DNA from: Pseudomonas turukhanskensis
Lineage (GTDB): Bacteria; Pseudomonadota; Gammaproteobacteria; Pseudomonadales; Pseudomonadaceae
DNA length: 64,000 nucleotides
Reading direction: 5' to 3'
Assembly (NCBI RefSeq): GCF_027922365.1
Contig: NZ_BSFN01000013.1
Coordinates: forward strand, 62,001-126,000
Of the stretch, positions 36,001-44,046 are shown in pieces. The position numbers and the translations under genes were made by a program. The notes beneath the pieces were generated by a model. It searched no databases. It was not told the DNA's origin and worked only from the letters and a program-made list of their open reading frames with translations. The first letter of the stretch is position 1; every line of letters begins with the position of its first letter.

Positions 36001-38250
36001 TGGCCCGCGGACATTTATCTGTGCTGCGCTGGTCAGGTCTGCATCGGCGCTCATCAGCAAATCGCCAGCAAAGCTCATGTTGCTGCCACGCTCGTTGATC
36101 AGGTTCCTGGTAGCGGTAACGGTTCCGTCGCCACCGGAGGTGATGGATGAGGTGCCCGTCGTGCGCAGGTCTTGGGCCGTCATGGTCAGCGCCTTGGCGC
36201 TTCGCACGACAGCGCCAGTTTCCAGGGTTTTGTCGATGTGAAGCTCGATGTTCTCGGCACTTGCAAGCTGCGAGCCGGCTGTATTGACCAGCCCATCGAT
36301 CGCCACTTTGAGATCGCCGCCGGAACTCAGGCGCCCGGCGTTACGCAAGCTCGCTTGCTGACCTGGGGCCTGGGTGATGGTCAACCCCTGGCTGCCACTG
36401 ATTTCGCTGTACACCCCGTTGGTGTGGGAGCCCTTGCCTAGTACCAGAGTCAGAGCTTGGTCAGCGACCAGGCTGCCTTGATTGGTAAGCAGCCCGATGT
36501 TGAAGTCGCCCAGGCCTGTGGCAATAAAACCGCCGCAAATGCTTTGGTTGGCGCCGCCCACAGCAGCTCCTGCGAAGCAGAGATTGCTTAGGGTTCCAGC
36601 CGTTACCCGGATGTCGCCCTGAGATTGCACCAGCCCCTCATTGAGGAAGTTGTCGCTGGTGATGGTGATGCCTCGGTTGCTGGTGTCCTCGATCACACCG
36701 CCCTCGTTATTCAGGCGTTTTGCGGCGATATCGATACCCCCGCCGGACTTCAGCATGGCGGACGTTACCAGTTTGACGCCGGCTTGTTGGTTCCCGTCAG
36801 GCTGCAAGGCTTGCACGGTGCCATCGCGAATGACCACAGTCTGGTCGTGCGGTACCAACTCCCCGTTATTGTTGAGCGCGTGCATAGCGCCAGACAGCGT
36901 GAGTTCGTTGGCAACGATGCTGATAGCTTTTTCTGTGCCGGCCCGTTGCGCGCCGATGGCCTCCACGGTGGCGCCGTTGATCAACACGCGGTCGGCTTCG
37001 GCTTTGACGTGATCTGCCTGAACATCGTTGCTGACGACGATGTCTTTGTTGGCTTTCATGTCCAGCAGGCCACCGGTTGTGAGGCCATTGCCTGTCTGTC
37101 CATCTCCTAGTTCGATGCTGTCCCAACTGCGCAGTTGAGTATCGCCACCGGCCGTCACAGCGTTAGCGCGTAGGCTGGCTTCGCTGTTGAATGTGACGTT
37201 TCGGCTTGCCCGCGCCGTATCGACGCTAACGGCATGGCCCTGAACGGAAATATGACTGCCGGCGTTCACGTGGTTGAGTTCGACGTCACCATTGGCCGAA
37301 ATTGCAATATTGCGTGCTGAACGGATCAGCCCTTCTTGACGAACCCCGGCGCCGCTCTCTGTGCTGACCAGCGTAATGAAGCCCCCATACATGGCGCCGG
37401 CGGCGGTACCGTCGATGGCAACGACGGGCGTACCGCTGCCGCTATCGGTATCTTTGCTATGGATTCGGGTGGTCGCATCGTAGGTGTTGAGGCCTGCGAC
37501 GGCCATGATGTCGGTCTGTGTGGCGGCGGAACCGACTTCGCCGTGGAGATCGATGCCACGCGCGACGATATCGAAATAACTCAGCCCTTCGGTGTTTACA
37601 CCACCGGCCCCGATCAATACTCGACCACTGCGGTCATCGACGCGAAACTGCGGACCGTCATTGCCCAGCACAACGCGGCCGGTACTCACTGCCAGGCCGC
37701 TGGCGTTGTAGGTCATTACCCCGTTCAGCGTCACGCCGTTGGGGTTGGCAATGAAAATGTCGGCGCGGCCGCCGAAGACCTCCAGCGTGCCTTCGATGGA
37801 GCTGGCATTGTTACCCATAACCTCGGTGAGAATGGCGCGTGCTTCGCGAGTCAGCTTGGGGTTGTGTATGACGTGACCACCGATCTGGCTGTTGCCGTCA
37901 CGCAGGCTGTTGTTGAAGATCAAGCCTGGGTTGGCAACATTGAACTCGCTCAGGCGGTTGTGGGAGAGCCCTTTGCTGTTGGGGTTGTTGATGTCCATTA
38001 CCGGCACCCCGCCGGCAGAGTGGGTCATCTGCCCGGAGTTATGAGGAATGACGATCTGCGCCTGGGTGTAAGGCATCACGCCCAGCAAGGCCAAGGGCAG
38101 GGCTTTCAACAGCCAGGCGGCCGGCGGGAAAGCAGAGGTGGATGAAGCGCAAGTTCGCCCAGCTTTGCGTGCAGCGGTTGTTGTTTCAGCCACTGGAATC
38201 AAGAACCCCAGTACTTTGCTGAATATAAGGCGGTAACAGTGTTTGTTCAT
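30094..38250 (-). CDS. Two-partner secretion exoprotein (FHA/hemagglutinin-like, TpsA)
   Basis: 2718 aa. Extended signal peptide (MNKHCYRLIFSKVLGFLIPVAE, ESPR type) to about residue 64. TPS secretion domain follows with NPNSKGLSHNR and IANPNGVTLNG motifs. Then a long beta-helix of Fil-haemagglutinin repeats. A helical, charged insertion lies at about 1120-1650, where CdiA proteins place the receptor-binding part. A Glu/Pro/Ala linker is near 1770. After about 2530 come a Lys/Asp/Pro tract (KKKKKKGGDDDPPPPPD), a 12-residue tandem repeat array, and a final ~100-aa domain. No VENN motif is seen and no immunity gene follows: the stop is 14 bp from the shared terminator. So it reads as a surface adhesin or an atypical contact-dependent exoprotein; its 5' partner is the TpsB gene. 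Confidence 0.93.
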   Translation of the reverse strand: MNKHCYRLIFSKVLGFLIPVAETTTAARKAGRTCASSTSAFPPAAWLLKALPLALLGVMPYTQAQIVIPHNSGQMTHSAGGVPVMDINNPNSKGLSHNRLSEFNVANPGLIFNNSLRDGNSQIGGHVIHNPKLTREARAILTEVMGNNASSIEGTLEVFGGRADIFIANPNGVTLNGVMTYNASGLAVSTGRVVLGNDGPQFRVDDRSGRVLIGAGGVNTEGLSYFDIVARGIDLHGEVGSAATQTDIMAVAGLNTYDATTRIHSKDTDSGSGTPVVAIDGTAAGAMYGGFITLVSTESGAGVRQEGLIRSARNIAISANGDVELNHVNAGSHISVQGHAVSVDTARASRNVTFNSEASLRANAVTAGGDTQLRSWDSIELGDGQTGNGLTTGGLLDMKANKDIVVSNDVQADHVKAEADRVLINGATVEAIGAQRAGTEKAISIVANELTLSGAMHALNNNGELVPHDQTVVIRDGTVQALQPDGNQQAGVKLVTSAMLKSGGGIDIAAKRLNNEGGVIEDTSNRGITITSDNFLNEGLVQSQGDIRVTAGTLSNLCFAGAAVGGANQSICGGFIATGLGDFNIGLLTNQGSLVADQALTLVLGKGSHTNGVYSEISGSQGLTITQAPGQQASLRNAGRLSSGGDLKVAIDGLVNTAGSQLASAENIELHIDKTLETGAVVRSAKALTMTAQDLRTTGTSSITSGGDGTVTATRNLINERGSNMSFAGDLLMSADADLTSAAQINVRGPNTTIVAKGQLVNAEGTILSTDNLVMKSGGTITNENGAIIAADDSLVIESALDINNLSGSILTSGNTLHLTALGALRNDGGSWIDALNLDINAKNVFNSGASQIGGYDSLTINASEQVRNEGGALIQGGLLATITAGSTLTNDKALINATELVLNGNHITNSNLGEITAQTVRANAQGTFTSQSGATLHADDVFIDANRFEASASNILANNHLDLSIREFSNTATAHSKNTATVTMKDGTSLVIGAGQDNPTADYLLDINTHNLWVAGSLRNPGAIEVKATASVLSNGEIVTGKWLDILAKGSIENLANRLMWSAEKMRLNAGTTIINKHNGLIRATTDLTLIADKAVINEVGMIDAGANVAIDTALLENRSELQGGLKPDGQAHTVNRYTEAWGAWDTEYFKTEFWTKRFSAEDLKVKQGVISAGGNLLLNQDGAKGSKASVRNLGGLMAAAGDIKIDGNLENLGSKIGLSLIEYLKDSSAFAQWTTSESSYRDGPALHTNMYDLFDKNLLLHDSRAELIDLQAERQARLDEVSRAHEAEKKAFRPVSTGVDGLLEWFAFDHYLDQKYDQIKTDVRAEFAAEDKRLSDQIRAENGFLSGPTIRGTDKWMFSLRQTATPEANAIMSAVFGADWKSLDHKAMRERWAAFKASPDKTLDFYADKQAEISAGQDFVHTGGALTNGTGADFGKNRTVDVQIGDEKLVTVDGELDAVFNRDSAFDFKGKDYLPALRDAINSANNLQDLINYNPLFTANVNLADASSNVDGVAGKATPDFQGVYPLYISRVSYKQEDFYGSQYLFSKLDYDPGKTVTVLGDAYFDNELITRTIQNSMGTFFAQRQLSGASLVQNLLDNAASEAVKLGLVIGQPLTQEQYEQLDSDIVWYEPQVVNGITVLAPKVYISQSTLVARREDQNNGGLIAAKNVLIDATAVNNVNGVIRGSNDTLVYSETDINNISQGGSNTGIYGGDRGRLVVAAEGEVHNQGGNLQGLEQTVVGGKGVTSTATTGYDADGNLLVRNNGILGGELTPREAPESEAPVEAPVETADVDGGGDTSETTVAAAGDETPAEKPKLVVEKPDVRAIFEQAKQRSAAGALAEDAVSSVAVISGGDINLIGAQTIADKVTLQATGDVNMQDIHEVSSDFKSSTVHGALAHQTTRETSASAISRGNEVTANDLIITAGGDWNVTGSDVNTLNSDINVAGDATIAAGKNAASYEKVQKTMQFVMGGTAGGGGRESSYNLSKFDTQQTATGASAFEYSDMDLKEYAGAASGANMNRGDTAGLRHRIGVEIVETKETIQDTKYRNAQLNLGSGTMNVGGAFDLGGADINAYAQLTKEERAAMTPQELAAVTAAMPTLDITAAEIKSTKFQDTHKQTFEREEVFFGKESEVHSSLLNVAGNMAKTARKAEEGMDVDGALTAAAQAANVSQVIFGDTLGMSETIGVKVTKTSSEYSSTSDNINQIGGNISLTTTKGDITLKGVNIQGGNVALDSAGAIHQLAAEASSTGKSSTDIHQTGVTVAASVGPMGAGVGVSVGASGSYDRTEESATFYTNADISGANVSIKAKGDHNMEGATIDAGHLNYNITGTQNIISKQDVSNMDHERGNWSASVGVALSTLGVVPIGGASASGGKDHDNSKLTTAQSGISAGSMNFHVGGDQNLTGAHIINKSGQGSYNVDGKLTANDLADMRDKDGGYGGAGGGFSKSGVPSVVIETGRVDQVKYEATQKSTIDLGGMEMNVAGGVAGKLNTDASKLVDVSLDKMVAGTDIKVELALPVFKKKKKKGGDDDPPPPPDNNDVKKKETREMSTQTDPIETREMSTQTDPIETREMSTQTDPIETKTISTQTNVVNKNTNARHMTSATTGVDLKNVLAKLNSPNKADQANLKANPMTVTTRGADGKLTTHTISDAASLKALHGQQVVTGERSEYVNRGSGLGQSSTVYIQIKPQPGGGFSYSFQSRPPAPLPRAR
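30488..30595 (-). repeat. Three 36-bp tandem repeats in the exoprotein gene
   Basis: Three near-identical 36-bp units (30488-30523, 30524-30559, 30560-30595; differences at two positions) encode ETREMSTQTDPI three times. A fourth diverged unit (ETKTISTQTNVV) follows in the protein. Units are in frame, so copy-number change would alter the protein without a frameshift. Confidence 0.95.
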
Positions 38251-38280
38251 ATCCGTAACCTTCGCTGGATATTAAGTATT

Positions 38281-40113
38281 TCAGAAACTCAGGTAGGTAC
38301 TCAGGTAGAGCACGGATGAGTCGGTAGTTTTTTTAATCGCGTCATCCATAGATAAAGGAACTCCGAGGGTTAAAGAAGCGCCGCCATATTTCCAACTACC
38401 GGTGGCGCCAAGTGCCAATCCGGTGAGGCCGCCGCTTCGTTCTGCATAAGTGACATCGCGTGCATAACCGGAATCCAGTCCGATAAGCGGCGTTATCGTT
38501 CCACCCAACATTTGCAGTGGCAGGCTGAGGGTGTTGGAGATGTAGATACCTTGGTCTGCCCATAACGGTGTGCCCTGGAAACCGCGAACGGTAAACTCGT
38601 CGCCAAGTCCCATTTGCTCTGCAGTCATCAGGTTATCTTTTGAATATTGCCCGCCAATGCGAGAGGAGAAGTTGAATTCCTCATCAAGTACACGCAAGGA
38701 ACGCGACCACGCAGTATTGAATTCAATTTTCTTGAAATTTTTTCTTTGTCTATTGTGACTGTCTGATGCCTCAGCTTCGTATGCGGCTGGCGCTGAGTTC
38801 CATAGGGAAAGCCCGTGATTGTATTTCACGTCGGAATACAATGAGCCGCCGAAGAATTGCGTTACATGCTCCAAACCAAACGCCAGACTGGTAAATGGCT
38901 CACTGTTTACATCCAGGAGCGAGCCTTCCAGAAAGTTGGCGTTTTTCTTGTGTTCCAGTTCGACCAGAGCCGTAAGTTTTTGGGTTTTCTCGCGCATTAA
39001 TACGTGACTGAATTGACCGGTATACGTTTGTGAGTTTCCGGTGCTGCTATAGTCGCCATATGCCCCGCGCGAAGGTTTTTCGTACTGCGAATGATTGAAG
39101 CGCAGATCTACTTTGGAATAACCAAATGGCACGGAATAACTGGCGCCAGCGTTATACTCTGCATTCGTCTTAGGTTGCTGATAGCGGCGTGAACTGAGGT
39201 TCAGGCCAAGCGTATCGTTGCCCAGCAACAGGTCACTCAGGCTGGTGGAGGCGCTGAATCGGTAGCGGCCGCTGCTTGGGCTGCCCTGGCCTGAGTTGTC
39301 GCCGCGCAGGGTAAGCGTCAGGGGTTTTTCTTCGGTTACGAGGTTCAGGTATGAGTAGCCCAAACGCTGCGAGGGTTGGATATCAATTCGCGCAGTTTTT
39401 GCTGCGTTGTTGAGGTTTTCGACCATCTGGTCTACTTGCTGAATGTTTAACGGATTGCCAATTAACCCCGGCATTGCCAGCGCGGTAATAAGCTTCTGAT
39501 AAGCAACATTTGGTTCTTCGCCATTGACCAGCCACCCTTCGACATAGCCCCAGTTCACCTTGAGTTCGACGGCCCCCTGCTTCATGTTCTTGGGTACCAG
39601 GCTGATGGTCGTGGTAGAAAAGCCCCGCTCGGCATAACGATTAGTGACATCTCGAATAAGCCCGAACAGTTCGGTATTTCCCAGTTCGCGATTTTCGTAA
39701 TTATTGAGGATGTCTGAAATATTGGCGGCCAACGCGGCATGCTCGCCAGCATCAACAGTAATTGTTGTAATGAGAAACTTTGGACCAGTGTCTTCAGCTG
39801 CCGAATCTGGCAATTTGATGGGCGCCGGCGCTGGTGCTGTCAGGTTATCTTGGCGATTTCTATCAAGTTCACGGTTTATTTCGTCTTGCAGGCGCTGTTT
39901 CTTTTGAATGTCAAACTCTCGCACTGCAGGACTTACCGGCGGGCGAACGGCTTGCGCGTGCAAATAGGGCGTAAACACAATAAAAAATAAAGCAGTGGAT
40001 GAAATAAGCGGGGCTGCGCGTCTTAAACATTTTTCACGCCTATGCAGGGTAAAGATGAATAGCAATAGAAACTCTTTGAGTTGGGAAATAGTGTCCGTGG
40101 CGGTGATATTCAT
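38281..40113 (-). CDS. Two-partner secretion outer-membrane transporter (ShlB/FhaC family, TpsB)
   Basis: 610 aa. A long, basic signal region ends near HAQA (about residue 54). An N-terminal helix/linker (DIQKKQRLQDEINRELDRNR) is followed by two POTRA domains (about 100-250) and a 16-strand barrel. The conserved L6 motif VRGF is present (EFTVRGFQG), and the chain ends in Phe as outer-membrane proteins do. It secretes the exoprotein encoded 30 bp downstream. The ATG at 40113 has only weak Shine-Dalgarno, so the exact start is uncertain. Confidence 0.94.
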   Translation of the reverse strand: MNITATDTISQLKEFLLLFIFTLHRREKCLRRAAPLISSTALFFIVFTPYLHAQAVRPPVSPAVREFDIQKKQRLQDEINRELDRNRQDNLTAPAPAPIKLPDSAAEDTGPKFLITTITVDAGEHAALAANISDILNNYENRELGNTELFGLIRDVTNRYAERGFSTTTISLVPKNMKQGAVELKVNWGYVEGWLVNGEEPNVAYQKLITALAMPGLIGNPLNIQQVDQMVENLNNAAKTARIDIQPSQRLGYSYLNLVTEEKPLTLTLRGDNSGQGSPSSGRYRFSASTSLSDLLLGNDTLGLNLSSRRYQQPKTNAEYNAGASYSVPFGYSKVDLRFNHSQYEKPSRGAYGDYSSTGNSQTYTGQFSHVLMREKTQKLTALVELEHKKNANFLEGSLLDVNSEPFTSLAFGLEHVTQFFGGSLYSDVKYNHGLSLWNSAPAAYEAEASDSHNRQRKNFKKIEFNTAWSRSLRVLDEEFNFSSRIGGQYSKDNLMTAEQMGLGDEFTVRGFQGTPLWADQGIYISNTLSLPLQMLGGTITPLIGLDSGYARDVTYAERSGGLTGLALGATGSWKYGGASLTLGVPLSMDDAIKKTTDSSVLYLSTYLSF

Positions 40114-40516
40114 GTCGATGCTTTTAGAATATGGGGTGAGGCTGTATTTTTCCTTCGTTTAGGGGGAACAGATAGAATTCGCTTCGCTCAACAATGTAGG
40201 CTCGAGACTACATGGATGTGCGCTCGTGCCAGGCACGTGATGAAGAAGTTCGCCTTTGGGTATGTAAGGGAAATGCTCAAACCCGGCAAAAAAGCGCTCA
40301 GCTGTATGCCTGTCACACTATGTCGGCGCTATATAGTTACTGGTAAGTAAGGAATAGGCGATTGGGGCTGCTGAGGATAACAAGAAGCCTTGAATTGAAG
40401 CCCTTTACAAACGGCGTTAGCCTGTGCAGCGCGATAGACCATCGTCGGATACCTTGCTTCTCAGAAGCGTCTAAACTCGAAAGGCCGCTTGTACGTCCAT
40501 CCATTCGGAGTTTTAC
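40114..40516. other. 403-bp divergent intergenic region between tpsB and cstA
   Basis: No coding region supported. AT-richer than its flanks on the tpsB side. It must hold the tpsBA promoter (minus) and the cstA promoter (plus), but no convincing -35/-10 pair stood out. Confidence 0.6.
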
Positions 40517-42583
40517 ATGAACAATAACAATAGCGTCCTACGCCATCTGCCTTGGGCAGTTCTGGCGGTAGTGGGCGCGGGTGCCTTGGGTGTCGTGGCC
40601 TTGCGCCGCGGTGAAGCCATCAACGCCTTGTGGATAGTCGTGGCCGCTGTGGCCCTCTATCTGGTTGCGTACCGTTACTACAGTCTGTTTATCGCCAACA
40701 AGGTGATGCAGCTGGACCCTAACCGCGCGACCCCCGCTGTACTGAACAACGACGGTTTGGACTATGTGCCGACCAACAAGCACATCCTTTTCGGTCACCA
40801 CTTTGCTGCCATCGCCGGCGCCGGCCCTCTGGTCGGGCCGGTGTTGGCGGCACAAATGGGTTATCTGCCCGGTACGCTCTGGCTGATTGCCGGGGTGATT
40901 CTAGCCGGCGCGGTGCAGGACTTTATGGTGCTGTTTATTTCCACTCGACGTAACGGCCGCTCGCTGGGTGAGCTGGTACGCGAGGAAATGGGCCAGGTGC
41001 CCGGCACCATTGCCTTGTTCGGCGCTTTCCTGATCATGATCATCATCCTTGCGGTGCTGGCGCTGATCGTGGTGAAGGCCCTGGCTTCAAGCCCATGGGG
41101 CATGTTCACGGTGATGGCAACCATCCCGATTGCCATGATGATGGGCCTGTACATGCGCTATGTGCGCCCGGGCCGCATCGGTGAAATTTCGGTCGTGGGC
41201 CTGGTGCTGCTGCTCGGTTCCATCTGGCTGGGTGGCCAGGTAGCTGCCAGCCCTGAGTGGGCACCGATGTTCACCTTCACCGGCATTCAGATCACCTGGA
41301 TGCTGATCGGCTATGGCGCCGTGGCCTCGGTACTGCCGGTGTGGCTGCTGTTGGCGCCACGCGACTACCTCTCCACCTTTCTGAAAATCGGCACCATCAT
41401 CGCCCTGGCGCTGGGCATTCTGTTCGTGATGCCCGACCTGAAGATGCCGGCCCTTACCCAGTTCGTCGACGGCACCGGCCCGGTGTGGAAAGGCGGTCTG
41501 TTCCCGTTCCTGTTCATCACCATCGCCTGCGGTGCGGTATCGGGCTTCCACGCCCTGATCTCCTCCGGTACTACACCCAAGCTGCTGGCCAATGAGTCCC
41601 ATGCCCGCTACATCGGTTACGGTGGCATGCTGATGGAATCCTTCGTGGCCATCATGGCCATGGTGGCGGCCTCGGTCATCGAGCCAGGGGTGTATTTCGC
41701 GATGAACAGCCCACCCGCCGTCGTGGGTGCGGATGTGGCGTCGGTTGCAGCGACTGTCAGCAGCTGGGGTTTCATGATTACGCCGGAGGCACTGGAAGCC
41801 ACCGCCCGTGACATCGGTGAAACCACCATTCTGGCCCGTGCCGGGGGCGCGCCTACCCTGGCGGTCGGTATCGCGCAGATTCTTCACCAGGTGCTGCCGG
41901 GTGAAAACACCATGGCCTTCTGGTACCACTTCGCGATTCTGTTCGAGGCACTGTTTATCCTCACCGCCGTGGACGCCGGTACCCGTGCCGGACGCTTTAT
42001 GTTGCAGGACCTGCTCGGCAACTTTGTGCCGGCGTTGCGCAAGACCGACTCCTGGGCCGCCAATATCATTGGCACCGGCGGTTGCGTCGCAATGTGGGGC
42101 TGGTTGCTGTACCAGGGCGTGGTCGATCCGTTGGGGGGCATCAACACCCTGTGGCCACTGTTCGGTATCTCCAATCAGATGCTGGCCGGTATCGCCCTCA
42201 TGCTCGGCACCGTGGTACTGATCAAGATGAAGCGCCAGCAGTACGTGTGGGTAACCATGCTGCCGGCTGCCTGGCTGCTGATCTGCACCACCAGTGCTGG
42301 CCTGATCAAGCTGTTCGACAGCAACCCGGCGGTGGGTTTTGTCGCCCTGGGTCGCAAGTACAGCGATGCGCTGGCGGCAGGACAAGTGATTGCCCCGGCC
42401 AAGGACGCCGAGCAGATGCAGCACGTGATCTTCAACGCCTACACCAACGCCACCCTCACGGTGCTGTTCCTGTTCGTGGTATTCAGCGTGCTGTTCTATG
42501 CCATCAAGGTGGGTCGTGAGGCTTGGGTTCGCCCGGAGCGCAGCGACAAGGAAACCCCGTTCGAACCTATCCCTCATATCTGA
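40517..42583 (+). CDS. cstA: CstA-family carbon starvation protein/peptide-pyruvate transporter
   Basis: 688-aa inner-membrane protein with about 16-18 hydrophobic helices. Family blocks are visible: FGHHFAAIAGAGPLVGPVLAAQMGY-type (here split as GHHFAAIAGAGPLVGP, AAQMGYLPG), GAVQDFMVLF, SGTTPKLLANE, DAGTRAGRFMLQDLLG. CstA/BtsT transporters import pyruvate or peptides under carbon limitation. The ybdD-like gene follows at once, the conserved pair. An A-rich CA motif overlaps the first codons and suggests catabolite repression control. Corresponds to PA4606 by position. Confidence 0.93.
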   Translation: MNNNNSVLRHLPWAVLAVVGAGALGVVALRRGEAINALWIVVAAVALYLVAYRYYSLFIANKVMQLDPNRATPAVLNNDGLDYVPTNKHILFGHHFAAIAGAGPLVGPVLAAQMGYLPGTLWLIAGVILAGAVQDFMVLFISTRRNGRSLGELVREEMGQVPGTIALFGAFLIMIIILAVLALIVVKALASSPWGMFTVMATIPIAMMMGLYMRYVRPGRIGEISVVGLVLLLGSIWLGGQVAASPEWAPMFTFTGIQITWMLIGYGAVASVLPVWLLLAPRDYLSTFLKIGTIIALALGILFVMPDLKMPALTQFVDGTGPVWKGGLFPFLFITIACGAVSGFHALISSGTTPKLLANESHARYIGYGGMLMESFVAIMAMVAASVIEPGVYFAMNSPPAVVGADVASVAATVSSWGFMITPEALEATARDIGETTILARAGGAPTLAVGIAQILHQVLPGENTMAFWYHFAILFEALFILTAVDAGTRAGRFMLQDLLGNFVPALRKTDSWAANIIGTGGCVAMWGWLLYQGVVDPLGGINTLWPLFGISNQMLAGIALMLGTVVLIKMKRQQYVWVTMLPAAWLLICTTSAGLIKLFDSNPAVGFVALGRKYSDALAAGQVIAPAKDAEQMQHVIFNAYTNATLTVLFLFVVFSVLFYAIKVGREAWVRPERSDKETPFEPIPHI
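40520..40533 (+). promoter_or_regulatory. Candidate Hfq/Crc CA motif at the cstA start codon
   Basis: AACAATAACAATAG immediately after the ATG matches the AAnAAnAA pattern used by Hfq-Crc in Pseudomonas to block translation of carbon-uptake genes. It also explains the odd N-terminal MNNNNS. Motif-based inference. Confidence 0.5.
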
Positions 42584-42591
42584 GTGGACGC

Positions 42592-42616
42592 GTGGGCCGG
42601 CGTTACGCCGGCCCAC
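42592..42616 (+). other. Intercistronic stem-loop between cstA and the ybdD-like gene
   Basis: Perfect 11-bp stem GTGGGCCGGCG/CGCCGGCCCAC with a TTA loop, no T-run. Likely an RNA-processing or 3'-stability element that sets different levels of the two products. Confidence 0.7.
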
Positions 42617-42634
42617 CCTTACTGAGGACAGACC

Positions 42635-42838
42635 ATGTTCAATGACCTGAGTCGCATGGGCAAATACCTGGGGCAGGCCGCGCGCATGCTGGTGGGCATG
42701 CCCGACTACGACAACTACGTCGAACACATGGCCAACAAACACCCGGATACGCCGCCAATGACCTACGAGGAATTTTTCCGCGAACGTCAGGAAGCCCGTT
42801 ACGGTGGTGGTAAAGGGCGGCCCATTCGCTGCTGCTGA
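42635..42838 (+). CDS. YbdD/YjiX family protein (DUF466)
   Basis: 67 aa, MFNDLSRMGKYLGQAARMLVGMPDYDNYVEHM...HPDTPPMTYEEFFRERQEARYGGG, the full YbdD/DUF466 signature. Always paired with CstA/BtsT and thought to be a small accessory needed for transport. GAGGAC precedes the ATG. It ends in RCC, a common tail in the family. Confidence 0.93.
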   Translation: MFNDLSRMGKYLGQAARMLVGMPDYDNYVEHMANKHPDTPPMTYEEFFRERQEARYGGGKGRPIRCC

Positions 42839-42914
42839 GCCCACCGATGCAAGACCTCGCGCCACGCTTGTCGTGGCGTGTTTATTTTCGGTATCCAGAC
42901 TTCAAGGTTTCTTT

Positions 42915-43889
42915 ATGGCCACTTCCCAACCCATTCCCGTTACCGTGCTCAGCGGCTTTCTCGGTGCCGGTAAAACCACGCTACTGCGCCATATCCTCAA
43001 GGCCGAACACGGCCTGAAGATTGCCGTGATCGAAAACGAATTCAGCGAAACGCCCATCGATGGCCAGTTGCTGGGCAGCGAGCCGGTGCAGGTGATGACC
43101 CTGGCCAACGGCTGCGTGTGCTGCTCCATCCACGTAGAGCTGGAAAAAGCCCTATACCTGCTGCTGGACCGCCTGGACAGCGGCGAGCTGGCCTTCGACC
43201 GCCTGGTGATCGAGTGCACGGGCCTCGCTGATCCGGCGCCGGTGGCACAAACCTTTTTCGCCGAAGAAGAGTTGTGCGAGCGCTATGTGCTGGACGGCAT
43301 CATCACCCTGGTGGACGCCGCCAACGCCGAACGCCACCTGGCCGAACCGATCGCCCAGGCGCAAGTCGGGTTTGCCGACCGCATTCTGGTGAGCAAACGT
43401 GATCTGGTGGATGACGCGCACTACGACGCGCTGGTGCAGCGCCTGGGCCGCATCAATCGGCGCGCGCCAATCCGCGTGGTGGAGCACGGCCGTATCGACC
43501 TGGCCGAGCTGCTGGATGTGCGTGGCTTCAATTTAAATGCAGACCTGCCGGCTACCATCAGTTTGCGCCCGCTCACGCCAGCGGCCAGTGCGGACCGCAT
43601 CGGAACCCTGGTGCTGAAGAGTGAGCAGGCGCTGGATATCGACAAACTCAGCGCCTTTATGGAAACCCTGCTGGAAGAACACGGCAATTCGCTGCTGCGT
43701 TACAAGGGCGTGCTGGATATCGCCGGCGAGGACCGGCGGATGGTGTTCCAGGGCGTGTTGCGCTTGTACGGCTTTGACTGGGACCGCCAATGGCAGGCGG
43801 ACGATGTGCGCGAGAGTGTGATCGTGTTTATTGGCGACCAATTACCGGAAGAGCAAATTCGCGCGGGGTTTGCCGAGGTAGTCGCGTAG
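42915..43889 (+). CDS. yjiA: CobW/YjiA-family metal-binding GTPase
   Basis: 324 aa. G1 GFLGAGKTT at residues 14-22, the CVCC (CxCC) metal-binding motif at 67-70, Walker B region LVIECTGLADPAP, and NKxD-like SKRD. The C-terminal CobW_C domain follows. COG0523 GTPases act as metallochaperones. It sits 76 bp after the ybdD-like gene, as in Pseudomonas (PA4604). The stop codon TAG lies inside the GTAGGGCG end of the repeat element at 43886, so the last residues and stop may derive from repeat insertion. Confidence 0.92.
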   Translation: MATSQPIPVTVLSGFLGAGKTTLLRHILKAEHGLKIAVIENEFSETPIDGQLLGSEPVQVMTLANGCVCCSIHVELEKALYLLLDRLDSGELAFDRLVIECTGLADPAPVAQTFFAEEELCERYVLDGIITLVDAANAERHLAEPIAQAQVGFADRILVSKRDLVDDAHYDALVQRLGRINRRAPIRVVEHGRIDLAELLDVRGFNLNADLPATISLRPLTPAASADRIGTLVLKSEQALDIDKLSAFMETLLEEHGNSLLRYKGVLDIAGEDRRMVFQGVLRLYGFDWDRQWQADDVRESVIVFIGDQLPEEQIRAGFAEVVA

Positions 43890-43974
43890 GGCGAATATCG
43901 CCCCAGGCGATATCCGCCGATTCATGCTCATGCAAACGGCGGATATCCGCGTTGCGTATATTCGCCCTACGCAG
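43886..43974. repeat. Imperfect inverted repeat element, copy 2 (GTAGGGCGAATATCG type)
   Basis: Same element as 23045-23142: GTAGGGCGAATATCGCC at one end, TATTCGCCCTACGCAG at the other, with GATATCCGCCG/CGGCGGATATC inside. Its first bases supply the TAG stop of yjiA. Confidence 0.85.
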
Positions 43975-43988
43975 AATTGATGGCCCAC

Positions 43989-44019
43989 AAAAAAGCCCGG
44001 CACATGGCCGGGCTTTTTT
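43989..44019. terminator. Bidirectional terminator between yjiA and glyA
   Basis: Stem AAAAAAGCCCGGC/GCCGGGCTTTTTT with a short loop, between convergent genes. Confidence 0.9.
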
Positions 44020-44046
44020 ATGTTTGCGAACGCTTACTTACCGCTC

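Noticed and set aside
30094..38250. Canonical CdiA toxin with cdiI
   Set aside because: No VENN motif seen and no room for an immunity gene before the terminator.
41087..42865. 592-codon minus-strand frame opposite cstA
   Set aside because: Antisense shadow with His/Gln/Gly-biased composition, no domain.
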